Shown here: one piece after another, positions 35,456 to 44,178 of the stretch | Numbering within the stretch: position 1 is the stretch's first letter | How the letters are laid out: the number at the start of each line of letters is the position of its first letter | From: Bacillus sp. RO1 | GTDB lineage: Bacteria; Bacillota; Bacilli; Bacillales; Bacillaceae_I | Reading direction: 5' to 3' | DNA length: 64,000 nt | Assembly: GCF_012524115.1 (NCBI RefSeq) | Contig: NZ_JAAZWB010000084.1 | Coordinates: 124,001 to 188,000 of the forward strand | The notes under the pieces: generated by a model | The model's input: only the letters and a program-made list of their open reading frames with translations | Told to the model about the DNA's origin: nothing | The model's database searches: none | Program-made: the position numbers and the translations under genes

Positions 35456-35879
35456 AAAACTCCCTCCCAATGTGGCTATGCCTATATTTATTTATATGTA
35501 ATTACAACTTTAAAAATAAAACCTTTTAAAAGAATAATGTCTATTAGACTTTTAAACTACTTGATATGAATGTTTCTATTCTACTAAATTCGTAAAAATA
35601 ACAAATTCATATACTCTATTTCCCATTATTTTATAGTACAAATAGCCCGATAGCAACAAATGCACCCTTTTTTTGTACCAAAAGTATCCAATAGATAATT
35701 TGGTAAAAACAGCTTTAATGATGCCTGCTGCTGGGGTTAATCTACCATTTTTATACACAATTGATGCACATTTAATTAACAGTATTAACATTCTCCACAT
35801 AGTTCACATTAAAAATATTGCTTTTTTACGAATTTAGGCAAAAAGGGAAAAACCCTAATATCCTGCTTTTTTAAAAATT
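35456..35879. other. Intergenic, AT-rich
   Basis: About 420 bases between the recombinase and the Rep-like gene. One minus-strand frame of 74 codons exists, but it lacks a ribosome binding site. I see no clear promoter, hairpin or repeat; a recombination site for the recombinase could be here, but I cannot identify one. Confidence 0.3.
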
Positions 35880-37502
35880 CTATGCATGGATCATGCTGCT
35901 TGTAGCGAATTGGTGGCGATTATTATTGTACTCATCAAGAAGAAATTTCTCTAACTTGAATCCAAAAGGTGTTTTGATAAATACATTCTTCTCCCGCTCT
36001 AATGTATTTAACTTTTTCATCATAATACTAGGAAGTTTATGTAACTCATCCTCTTTCGTAAAAGGTAACACTTTCCCTATAAATTCAAATTCTAGTGCTT
36101 CATAGGCATTAGTACTAACCTTTAATTGTCCTGCTCTTTGTCGTACCAGTTCTATACCAGGAATACAATCTAAATCAGGGTTAGTTCGATACTGAAGGTC
36201 TGATTGAGAAGTAGCATATATAGCAGTTAGTTTCTTATATGCAATACGACTCACATGACGAAATTCTTTTAAGCTTAAATGGCTCAAAGTACTAATGAAT
36301 GTGAAAATCCGGTCTTCTTGTACGGCACCGCGCTTATATCCGTAAATTAAATAATCATAGATTCTCTCTTCTCTTAAAATGCGCTTATAATCAATTTCTC
36401 TCTTGTGACGAATGGATTTTTCTACAAACTGCTCCATGTTATATGGAAGCTGCTTTGTCTCTTTCCATAATTCAGCTATTTCCTTTACAGCATGTCTAAT
36501 TGCATTTCTGGATTGATCCTTCAGAATATAAACAAGGTTTTTAAATAAAGAGCCCTTATATTGCCCTTTTAAGGTTTCACTTGTTAGTTCCCCTACACCC
36601 TCACTAGCAAATTCAGTTTCAATGAAGCTAGCTTGGCGAGGGTATGTTTCTTCTGGTTGTAAAGGAAAACGATATTCCTCTTTTGGTGTTTTGTAAAGAA
36701 TATAAGCAGGGTTAATCATAAGATTGGCCTTTTCATACCGCTTGCCCCTTCTCTCAAATAAAGGAGCGGATAATGGTCTAATGAAAAGTGATTGGCCATC
36801 TGCTAATTCGGTATCTACTAGCTCCTTAATAACATTTTTCACGTCACTATTTTGCTGCTTTAACAAAAGGCTTTTAAGTGAGAAGTGATAAACTGGCTTT
36901 TCTGTAAAAACATTTACGTCTGCGAAGTTATAAGAACGATACGACTTATAACTTCTGCACAGCTGGAGCAAATATAGCTTCCAGGACCCTACAGGCATCT
37001 TAATAAACTTTTGATTAAATACAATAGGATGAACAACTACATATCTATGTAGAATCGGCTTCTTTCCTTCCGGTGACTTCTCTTTATTAATAAAGTGATT
37101 AATAGCAATAGAGATACGTTTGGTATATTCATTCTTTTCCACTCTAATTAGTGATAGGTGCTGAAATTTCTCCAGCGAAGTGTAAAATTCTTGAAAGGAT
37201 AATGGGAATAAATGAGCTACTCTTTCTTTATATAGTCGGTGAGGAGTTACTTCTGATATTACTCCTGAAGCATTACACGTAACAAACAGACTTAAGGCGG
37301 TCATAATATCAGATTTTGTAACATGGTGAAGTCTTCGCTCTCTAGATGAAAGCGAAGAAATGAAAGTTTCTTTGAGGTTGTACTGCTTTTCTACTGAAAA
37401 GAGTTCATAAATAAACTCAACTGGCACAATAATGCCTTTCACAGATGTTTTTTCAAAAGAAAAGTATTGACTTATGGAATCTGGAATTTGTAAACTTGCC
37501 AC
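35880..37502 (-). CDS. Putative plasmid replication initiator
   Basis: A basic 540-residue protein without membrane segments. The N-terminal 150 residues have winged-helix-like character (VTKSDIMTALSLFV..., FYTSLEKFQHLSLIRVEK). GGGAGGTAG lies eight bases before a GTG start. It stands alone, next to a long AT-rich upstream region with a possible counter-transcript and near the partition genes. Size, isolated position and a probable counter-RNA are reasons to suspect a Rep, but I recognise no specific Rep family, so this is inference. Confidence 0.5.
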   Translation of the reverse strand: MASLQIPDSISQYFSFEKTSVKGIIVPVEFIYELFSVEKQYNLKETFISSLSSRERRLHHVTKSDIMTALSLFVTCNASGVISEVTPHRLYKERVAHLFPLSFQEFYTSLEKFQHLSLIRVEKNEYTKRISIAINHFINKEKSPEGKKPILHRYVVVHPIVFNQKFIKMPVGSWKLYLLQLCRSYKSYRSYNFADVNVFTEKPVYHFSLKSLLLKQQNSDVKNVIKELVDTELADGQSLFIRPLSAPLFERRGKRYEKANLMINPAYILYKTPKEEYRFPLQPEETYPRQASFIETEFASEGVGELTSETLKGQYKGSLFKNLVYILKDQSRNAIRHAVKEIAELWKETKQLPYNMEQFVEKSIRHKREIDYKRILREERIYDYLIYGYKRGAVQEDRIFTFISTLSHLSLKEFRHVSRIAYKKLTAIYATSQSDLQYRTNPDLDCIPGIELVRQRAGQLKVSTNAYEALEFEFIGKVLPFTKEDELHKLPSIMMKKLNTLEREKNVFIKTPFGFKLEKFLLDEYNNNRHQFATSSMIHA

Positions 37503-37792
37503 GTTGACTACCTCCCTCTTTTAAAAACTACACTTTCCTTTGGTACAAATGTACTTATGGAAAATTGAGCATTTTAAAGAAAGGCAGCTAGGATGCATTC
37601 TACGGATCAAGCCGAAAATATCAATAAAAATATAAAAAAGTGGCATATTTTTTTGAAAATGACAGACCAATCCAAAATCCGGTAGATCGTCACAAAAAAC
37701 ACACCACTCCACTATATATTTTTATATTTATCTCTCTTTTTTGTAAGAACTTACTTATTGAGTATTTTTATCTTTGTTGTTATAATGTTCTT

Positions 37793-37885
37793 AGTTAAAT
37801 TATCGTTTTGGTTTTGAGTGTGAGTGGTGTTTTTGTGACGGTGCTTCCAGCGCCTGTTCCTTAAAAGCTTGCGCTCTCTTTTTTT
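37793..37885 (+). ncRNA. Possible counter-transcript upstream of the Rep-like gene
   Basis: TTGAGT (37758-37763), 17 bp, TATAAT (37781-37786) is a good plus-strand promoter. About 60 bases later AGCGC (37849-37853) pairs with GCGCT (37871-37875), followed by CTCTTTTTTT. The resulting RNA of about 90 bases has no good frame. It runs against any mRNA leader of the Rep-like gene, as copy-number antisense RNAs do. Confidence 0.45.
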
Positions 37886-38207
37886 GTTTTTTTTTGAGAA
37901 CTATTTTTGGGTATAACAAAAATAGCGTCTAAAATCATAAATATTTACTCTGTTTAGACATAGGTGTGGTAGTTAGACTACTCCCCTACTGGTATTACAA
38001 AAACAAAGTATATATTTATAAATTTAGCCACTTATCTAATCCCACCCTTATGTTAGCACAGTGAAAAATAGATTGTAAATATGTTTTTTTTTTAAAAGTC
38101 GAAATTTGACAATTTTAGAAACTTGATAAAAAAAGCTAAAGATGATATATTTATTACACAATCTAATAGTTTTTTACGTAATAGCGTAAAACACTTATAT
38201 AATCCCA
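37886..38207. other. AT-rich non-coding region, possible origin
   Basis: No frame is supported. It contains an inverted pair GTCTAAA ... TTTAGAC (about 37927-37960), a nearby TTAGACTAC, and a perfect TTTTACG-N6-CGTAAAA palindrome (about 38173-38192) beside a -10-like TATAAT. I found no exact DnaA box. A replication origin is possible but not demonstrated. Confidence 0.3.
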
Positions 38208-38244
38208 AAAAAGCCCTCGGTTCTCATGAATCGAGGGCTTTTTG
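38208..38244. terminator. Strong bidirectional terminator
   Basis: AAAGCCCTCG and CGAGGGCTTT form a perfect stem flanked by A6 and T5. Confidence 0.8.
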
Positions 38245-38269
38245 TATTTAACAACAAACAAAAACAAAA

Positions 38270-38296
38270 AACAGACCGCTTTAATCGCGATCTGTT
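38270..38296 (-). terminator. Terminator of the small peptide gene
   Basis: On the minus strand, ACAGATCGC and GCGGTCTGT form a stem around ATTAAA and are followed by T6. Confidence 0.7.
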
Positions 38297-38326
38297 GGTA
38301 GGTTAGTATATAGAAAATGTACTAGT

Positions 38327-38434
38327 TTAATTCATAATTGTGACTGTTACCCCGAAAACTACTCCAGTAACTAATACACCAACCATTATTTTGTCAGCTA
38401 GGGCCTGATTAGTCTTTGATAATAAATGGAACAT
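38327..38434 (-). CDS. Small hydrophobic peptide, 35 aa
   Basis: A short polar start (FHLLSKTNQALADK) leads into one membrane helix that runs almost to the end. GTGAGGTGAT is a near-perfect ribosome binding site, and a terminator follows the frame. In size and topology it is like type I toxins or small membrane regulators, but the sequence matches no family I know and no antisense RNA overlaps it clearly. Confidence 0.6.
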   Translation of the reverse strand: MFHLLSKTNQALADKIMVGVLVTGVVFGVTVTIMN

Positions 38435-38491
38435 ACAATCACCTCACCGGTTTAATATCCATATTATAACTTAATAGTGATTAAATGTAAA

Positions 38492-39559
38492 TTATTTTTC
38501 TTCCTCTGCTCCAGAACTTACTTCTAACATAGTTTGAAAGACTTGGTCTTCCGCATCAACACGTGAGAGGATCTTGTTTGTTTTTTCATCCAGTTGCTTA
38601 ATTTTAGGAAGATACTGCTCTTTTGCTTTTTGTACAGCAAGGTGAATTTCTTCCTTCTTCTTTTCTAGTTCTGTCCGTCTGCCTTTTAATTCTGTGTACT
38701 TTTCATTCAATTCGTCTGATATTACTGGACCAGAGCTTGCCTCAGCCTCTATCATCGTAGCTACCTCATTAAACATCGCTTCAATATCTACTTGAATACG
38801 TTTTACTCCAAATAATTTACTCCAGAGATTTTCTTTTGGGCGTTCACGATCTATCTTTTTTATAAGCTCTTTTGTAATTGTAGGATTGGATGCTGCTTGT
38901 TTTTGAATGGTATGTGTCCACTCAATAATTTCTATTTTTTCTATGACATCAGAGATGGATTTTTCCCACTCTACTTGTTGTTGTTCCGCTGCTGAAATTC
39001 TTTCTTGCCATTCTTTCTTTTGCTGCTTTAGTTGATTTAAAAGAAACATATTTTGCAGGTTGTCCAACTTCTCTTGCATTTCGTCAAGTTCTTCTGAATA
39101 AGAACTATCGTTAGATGGCATAGGCATACTAGAGTTGATGGAATTTTTATTAGTAGCAGTTCTTAATGGGCTATAAGATTCTACTCTAGTACCCACAATA
39201 CTAGCTATATCTATCGGTGATTTTCCTCCTTTTTCAACCAAAACAAAGATCATCTTGAATTTAAAGAGAGAAATTAAATCTAATCGAAGTTGATGCCCTA
39301 CTCTAGGTACATCTAGATAAACATGTAAATCATTCCGCTTGATATAGTTTCTGATTTGGTAATCCCTTCCGTCCAAATCTAATAAGAAAGTAGCTTCACG
39401 GGTGGAATATGAACTTTCCACGTGTACTTGTTCGAATAATGAGCCCTGGTAAATATGCTCTTTTAATCCCATACGCTCTAAGGTTTTAAATAATGGATCA
39501 TCTTTAAGTTTTTCTTCTATCAATTCTTTAAGCTTTTCCCTATCCAGCGGAAACACCAC
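38492..39559 (-). CDS. Coiled-coil protein next to the partition locus
   Basis: The first 140 residues form a mixed domain with FLLDLDGRDYQIR and HVYLDVPRVGHQL. The rest is long coiled coil (about 150-210 and 290-340) with an acidic end. It lies downstream of tubR-tubZ on the same strand, separated by a terminator and about 400 bases. Coiled-coil TubY-type cofactors exist in some TubZ systems; similarity here is only topological. A GTG start after GGAAGG is used. Confidence 0.5.
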   Translation of the reverse strand: MVFPLDREKLKELIEEKLKDDPLFKTLERMGLKEHIYQGSLFEQVHVESSYSTREATFLLDLDGRDYQIRNYIKRNDLHVYLDVPRVGHQLRLDLISLFKFKMIFVLVEKGGKSPIDIASIVGTRVESYSPLRTATNKNSINSSMPMPSNDSSYSEELDEMQEKLDNLQNMFLLNQLKQQKKEWQERISAAEQQQVEWEKSISDVIEKIEIIEWTHTIQKQAASNPTITKELIKKIDRERPKENLWSKLFGVKRIQVDIEAMFNEVATMIEAEASSGPVISDELNEKYTELKGRRTELEKKKEEIHLAVQKAKEQYLPKIKQLDEKTNKILSRVDAEDQVFQTMLEVSSGAEEEK

Positions 39560-39963
39560 CTTCCGTTTAATTCTAATAAGTAAATATTACTCTTAAAAAC
39601 TATAGAATACAACAATTTATGCCCTTAATTGAGCGAAATCAAGCTTATTATCGCAATTGATTTTGAACGGTAAAGTAAGATAAAAACCTATAATTTTAAA
39701 TTATTTAAGTGATTTATATTAATTATCTATTATTATCGGTAAATCTATCAGTATCTAATATAAATAAATAATAAGCGGTAGCTTTCAATTAAAATCATGT
39801 GATTTACTTCGATAGTTAAATTGATTTCCCTTAATTTTCTTTGATTTTGTCCAATCATTTGGAATCGCTGTAATTATCGTTTGCTAATTCAGTAGATAAG
39901 TAGAATAGTGTGATTGATTTTGATTTATCTGTTTTTATTCTTTGGAAAATGTGAGAACAATGA
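39560..39963. other. AT-rich spacer with repeated TTGATTT motifs
   Basis: About 400 bases with no supported frame. TTGATTT or TTTGATTTT occurs near 39657, 39830, 39843 and 39917, and in reverse near 39628; short TTATCGG/TTATCG motifs recur as well. This may be a protein-binding or origin region, but no strict iteron array is visible. Confidence 0.3.
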
Positions 39964-39964
39964 A

Positions 39965-39996
39965 AAAAGCTTGAGGTGGTAGCCCTCAAGCTTTAT
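39965..39996 (-). terminator. Terminator of the tubRZ operon
   Basis: AAGCTTGAGG and CCTCAAGCTT form a perfect 10-bp stem with T6 on the minus strand, just after the tubZ stop codon. Confidence 0.85.
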
Positions 39997-40005
39997 AAAT
40001 AGCTT

Positions 40006-41469
40006 TTAATCTTCTAATTCCGAGAAATCTAATGAATCGAGATCTAAATTGTTTTCTTTTGCTTTCGTATCTTCCTTTTTATCTTCGTTATCAAGGTCAA
40101 ATCCAAATTCAGATAAGTCTATATCCATATCATTGAACTCATCTTCTTCTGAGGTAGCTGCAATAGAAGCAATTGCGGAATCTTTAAAGATATATTGTTG
40201 TTGCTTAATCTTAAATTCCTCAAACTCCTCAACTAAACCTTTTGCTAGGCGAGTAGGGAGGGCCTCTGTCTTATAAAAGGTGTAAACACTAACCTGGTAG
40301 TCGTTATTACCAACCAAGTATCCAGAAAATACAGTGCCACTTATAGGAAGGGCATCTACAATGCTTTTCTTAGATTTATCAATAAAAGAGCTACTGAACT
40401 GTTTATCTTTTGCTAAAACAGCTAATAAGCCAACGTGGTGAACTTTAGAAGCTACAATAGAACCATCTTCTTGCTTTTCTGTTATTTGGATTGGATCGTG
40501 AAGATAACTAGATTCAATAGACTTTTTAAACATATCATTAATGTCATGCTCATTCGTAACATCTTTAATATTTTTCTCAACTTTGTTAAGTACCAGGCAA
40601 CCTCTATGTTCTAAAACTAAGCGCTTAAAGTCGGATTTATCAAAAATAACAGAAGTTCCGCCACCGGTTGTTGCTGTGTTGACTTCGTGGATTATATCTC
40701 TAATTTTTATGTTTGCATAATCTCGGTAGTTATCAATCTTCATACCTGTTTTGATGGTATCAGAAAGTCCGTCGTATTCATCGTAGAATTGCTGATTGTC
40801 AGCAAAAATAACGAAAGCAATTCCTTTTGATTTATCCTTTGAAAGCTTCCAGATTCTTTGGCTAAAATCATTTACTTGTCTAAGTACATCGGGTCCATCA
40901 TCACGGACAGGTAAAGTTACTACTATTCCGATTTTTACTGTACGACTATCTGCATTCTTAACAGCTTGTAGCATATATTTCTTAATATTTTCTTTAAATT
41001 CTTGAGGGGGAGTAGATTGTTGAAGCTTTACTAACTCTTCCTTGATAATCGGCTTATTATGGAAGTCGTTAAACTCTTCGATTGCTTTGATAATAGTGGA
41101 CGTTCCTGTTCCTCCACCTAGACCAGCGAAGAAAAGTACCAATTCATCAGAAGGGCGAACTCGGTCAGTGATAAATTGCTTTAGTTTTTCTTTAACATCT
41201 GCAGTATCTTCAATAACTTTCATAGCTTTCTCAGGGTTTTTACCTAATCCACCTAGATTTAAAGAGACTTGATTGCTTTTAGGTACATGTTTTAAACCTT
41301 CTAGGTCTCCGTCATTACTATTTAAAGCGAGGCAATTGTAAACCGGTGTACCATCTTTCTTCTTCAATTCGCCAAACATATCAACCATTCTGTTACCAGC
41401 TTGCCCAAAGCCTACCATAGTCATATTAATAGCAGGGGAATTACTCGTAAACTTATTCATATTAGACAC
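40006..41469 (-). CDS. tubZ: TubZ-type tubulin/FtsZ GTPase for plasmid partition
   Basis: The 487-residue protein has the nucleotide-binding start GFGQAGNRMVDMF and the tubulin signature FFAGLGGGTGTST near residue 115, followed by VTLPVRDDG. The C-terminal 60 residues are acidic (DDEDKKEDT..., ending LDFSELED). TubZ forms treadmilling filaments that move TubR-bound plasmid DNA; relatives are on pXO1 (RepX) and pBtoxis. It overlaps the upstream tubR-like gene by 8 bases. The putative centromere repeats lie further upstream. Confidence 0.92.
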   Translation of the reverse strand: MSNMNKFTSNSPAINMTMVGFGQAGNRMVDMFGELKKKDGTPVYNCLALNSNDGDLEGLKHVPKSNQVSLNLGGLGKNPEKAMKVIEDTADVKEKLKQFITDRVRPSDELVLFFAGLGGGTGTSTIIKAIEEFNDFHNKPIIKEELVKLQQSTPPQEFKENIKKYMLQAVKNADSRTVKIGIVVTLPVRDDGPDVLRQVNDFSQRIWKLSKDKSKGIAFVIFADNQQFYDEYDGLSDTIKTGMKIDNYRDYANIKIRDIIHEVNTATTGGGTSVIFDKSDFKRLVLEHRGCLVLNKVEKNIKDVTNEHDINDMFKKSIESSYLHDPIQITEKQEDGSIVASKVHHVGLLAVLAKDKQFSSSFIDKSKKSIVDALPISGTVFSGYLVGNNDYQVSVYTFYKTEALPTRLAKGLVEEFEEFKIKQQQYIFKDSAIASIAATSEEDEFNDMDIDLSEFGFDLDNEDKKEDTKAKENNLDLDSLDFSELED

Positions 41470-41893
41470 TCCTTGTATTTGATTGTTTAGATCGTTTTAT
41501 TAATTCTTCTAATACCTGTACACCTCTGCGTGTCAAGAAGATAAACTTATAAGGTTTAATAGCCTGGTAGTGTAGTAGAGACATGCTTAATAATTTATCT
41601 ACGATACCTTCAGCTGTTTTTCTGTATATGTTTGTAACTGCTGTATTATATGTATAGTTGTTTCTCCCTTTAGTTAAGCGAGTTTTTCTTTCTACCGTTA
41701 CATTCTCCACGATATCATTAATAGTGATGCCGCTAATAGCATTCTCTTCGCTCTGTTTCTTCTTTAATGATTTGCCTATAAAGAAAAATACTTTTTTAGT
41801 AGATTCTTCTTGTTCGATAATGTCGGCAAACATAGATATCTGTTCTGGTTGTAACATTACTTCTACGTGTTTAATGTGCAGCTCACCGTCCAA
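41462..41893 (-). CDS. tubR: TubR-like winged-helix DNA-binding protein
   Basis: A 143-residue basic protein with strand-helix pattern and a winged-helix-like C-terminal part (IVDKLLSMSLLHYQAIKPYKFIFLTRRGVQVLEELIKRSK). It is the gene directly upstream of tubZ, overlapping by 8 bases, exactly where TubR sits in TubZRC systems. TubR binds the centromere and represses its own operon. AAGGAGG precedes the start. The name rests on position and fold pattern rather than strong identity. Confidence 0.68.
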   Translation of the reverse strand: MDGELHIKHVEVMLQPEQISMFADIIEQEESTKKVFFFIGKSLKKKQSEENAISGITINDIVENVTVERKTRLTKGRNNYTYNTAVTNIYRKTAEGIVDKLLSMSLLHYQAIKPYKFIFLTRRGVQVLEELIKRSKQSNTRSV

Positions 41894-41936
41894 ATCGTTT
41901 CCTCCTTTTATTTATTTCCTTTATATTACCTTATAT

Positions 41937-42299
41937 AAGACTCTTAAACAAGAGTCTTGACTTGAGTTTTTATAATTAATTTAATATTTTAAAACTCGTT
42001 AATAGCTTATAAATAAAGGGTTTTTTTATAGACTCTATATTAAGAGTGTGAAATCCTTTTATTGTGGCTTTTCTTCATCATTTTTGTTTGTTTCCCCCGC
42101 TTAATATTAATAAATGTACCTTTTCTTAGAAAAAATATAGTTGAATGTATATAAAATCGTCGTTTCTAATATGCTTTTGAATATATAGAGTCTAAATAAA
42201 GAGTGTAAATATAAACGCTTATATAACAATGATTATTAAAAAAAACACAATTATATATAATAGTTGAGTATATATATAGACTCTATAATATGAGTGTAT
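41937..42299. repeat. tubC: Four imperfect repeats, putative tubC centromere
   Basis: Repeats at 41937-41958, 42028-42050, 42185-42207 and 42276-42299 share (A)TA(A)GACTCT...A(A)GAGTGT; the first is a perfect palindrome AAGACTCTT-N4-AAGAGTCTT. They lie just upstream of tubR, are spaced by about 70-135 bp in AT-rich DNA, and have no supported coding frame among them. This is the expected place for TubR binding sites. Confidence 0.7.
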
Positions 42300-42494
42300 A
42301 AAAAGACGCAAAAAATAGTATTAAGTCTTTGTGTTTCATCTCCCCCCTTAAGGTTTATTAACTGGTGATGGAAAGATGTTACTGGATCTCTTTTCTATAT
42401 TACTAACTTTTAATTCACTATTAGCTCTGTATATTAGCCATAAGAAATAGCTTGGTTACGCTTCATATATTTAGTACAAGTTCATAGGTTCAAG

Positions 42495-42543
42495 TTCATA
42501 GGGTCAAACTCATATGCTAAGGATATGAATTTGACTATATGAA
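42495..42543. repeat. 21-bp inverted repeat, possible oriT or operator
   Basis: The arms 42495-42515 and 42523-42543 match at about 18 of 21 positions around the 7-base loop GCTAAGG. Copies of a half motif (TTCATAGG, AAGTTCATAGG) flank it. It lies about 360 bp upstream of the replication-relaxation gene and the VirD4 operon, so a transfer origin or operator is possible. Confidence 0.5.
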
Positions 42544-42783
42544 TGGACTCATACCCTATTTTTGTTTAAAAACCCTTTAATACCAGTCAAATTAAGCAAG
42601 ATGAATTTCCAAAAAGAAGTCCAACTATTTACGGTTTTGTTACCCTAATCAACGCAAATAATTTGCAATAATCTCTAACAATTTATAATGTTCCATATGT
42701 ACCTATAGAAATAGTTAAAATTCTGCTCTATAGATAGTAATCTTTCATTAGAAATTTTCTGCCTTTTCATTTAAGATTTGTGC

Positions 42784-42880
42784 TATAATGTGTTGGAAAT
42801 TATAGCAACTGCATAAAATGGGAAGCCCCCACAGAATATAGATAGCCTGAAAGCTGTCTATCTTGCTGTGGGGGCTTTTT
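42784..42880 (+). promoter_or_regulatory. Promoter and attenuator-like leader of the relaxation/VirD4 operon
   Basis: TATAAT (42784-42789) is followed by ATGGGAAGCCCCCACAG. The stem GCCCCCACAG (42825-42834) pairs with CTGTGGGGGC (42866-42875), with an inner ATAGATAGC / GCTGTCTAT stem, and ends in T5. GGG-AAG-CCC can form a competing mini-hairpin. Confidence 0.72.
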
Positions 42881-42906
42881 GTTGTTTTAGGAGGTGGAGG
42901 ATTACT

Positions 42907-44178
42907 ATGTATCGTTTTGTAATTGGAGAAAATAGAAATGGGGTGCTATTACAAGAGTATGAGATGGATCTGCTCACCATCTTGTACCATCATAAATTAT
43001 TAACTACTAAACAAATGTATGCTTTAGTTTCTCAGGAGACTGATATCACCTATGTAGGTTTTGCTAACAGGGTAAAGAAGCTTTCTAAATTAGAAATCCT
43101 GGTTGATCATGATTATTCGCTTGGCCAGAAAGGATTCCGCTTCAAGTATTACAGAATAGGTGCTAAAGGATTAGAGATAATAATAGATAATCAGAGATTA
43201 ACAGGGAAAATCATCAGAGATATTAATAGGTTTTCATCAGTCAGAAACATTGACCACTTTTTATCTACTCAAGATTTAGTTGTTAGAACGCTCATTGAGT
43301 CCAGGAAGGAACAGTTTGAAGTGCAATCACTATCACCTTATGAGGAGGTAGTAGATGTGACAGAGCAATCATTTGCAATCATTCCTGATTGGCTGCTGAA
43401 AACTGAGTCGCAGACTATATATATTGAGCTTGATACAGGAAAAGAGACAAATAAGGTAATCAAGGAGAAGGTGGAAAGATATGTGGAGCTGAGTGAGAAA
43501 CAGCCTAACACGACTCACGTTGTATTTTTCGCGATTTTGGATGATTCTTTCTCTACTAGACATTCATACGGCAAGCGGTTTAAGCGGGTGGGAAATATCA
43601 AGCAGGCATTACTTTCAGTAAAGGGAATTAACCGCTCCAATTTAGAAATATATGTTTTGCCATTCTTCAGAGCCAAAGAGAAACTTTTAGAATTGGTTAA
43701 AGAAGAATCTCCATATACACCGGAGAGGAGACAGCTAGATACTAATTTAGCAATCCACACGCTGGATAAGTTAAATTATGTTTTTCCTTACATGTTTGAA
43801 AAGCAAGATATAAAGCGGTATTACCCAGATAACATCGAGCGGTATTACCAAGTGGATGCGATATATAAAGTCGCAACCAAGAGTAATACCGAGTTTGAAA
43901 CGGTAGGGGTACTGAGGATAGAAGAAGGACATATAAAAAATTTAGAGCGTTTGGATTTTAATCACTATTTGGTAAGTGCTAATAGATTTAAAGAAAAGAT
44001 AGACAGGCTGCTTGTGGTCTATTCAAGCCTAATGGAAATGGAGGAGGACGTGATAGGGAAGCAATATCAGCGTTGTATTGTAGGGAGTATTGAGAAATGG
44101 GGTTACGAATTAGAAGAACAGCCTACTTTTTATAAGCTTTCCTCCCCGTATAAAAAGGAGGTAACGCCGTATGAATGA
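42907..44178 (+). CDS. Replication-relaxation family protein
   Basis: The 423-residue protein starts with a winged-helix region (EMDLLTILYHHKLLTTKQMYAL...RVKKLSKLEILVD...GFRFKYYRIGAKG) typical of the Replic_Relax family, followed by an alpha/beta nuclease-like half with IIPDWLLK, YIELDTGKE and VERYVEL. Members occur on Bacillus and other Gram-positive plasmids next to coupling proteins and are thought to act in DNA relaxation or transfer. The ATG follows GGAGGTGGAGG. It overlaps virD4 by 8 bases, so it is the best relaxase candidate here. Confidence 0.72.
   Translation: MYRFVIGENRNGVLLQEYEMDLLTILYHHKLLTTKQMYALVSQETDITYVGFANRVKKLSKLEILVDHDYSLGQKGFRFKYYRIGAKGLEIIIDNQRLTGKIIRDINRFSSVRNIDHFLSTQDLVVRTLIESRKEQFEVQSLSPYEEVVDVTEQSFAIIPDWLLKTESQTIYIELDTGKETNKVIKEKVERYVELSEKQPNTTHVVFFAILDDSFSTRHSYGKRFKRVGNIKQALLSVKGINRSNLEIYVLPFFRAKEKLLELVKEESPYTPERRQLDTNLAIHTLDKLNYVFPYMFEKQDIKRYYPDNIERYYQVDAIYKVATKSNTEFETVGVLRIEEGHIKNLERLDFNHYLVSANRFKEKIDRLLVVYSSLMEMEEDVIGKQYQRCIVGSIEKWGYELEEQPTFYKLSSPYKKEVTPYE

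Noticed and set aside
35576-35800. Minus-strand frame of 74 codons between recombinase and Rep-like gene
   Set aside because: No ribosome binding site, unusual composition for a protein, and no conserved neighbours; it is most likely chance in AT-rich DNA.
42001-42320. Possible CRISPR array from spaced repeats upstream of tubR
   Set aside because: There are only four imperfect repeats at irregular spacing, they lie next to tubR/tubZ and no cas gene is present; a centromere explains them better.
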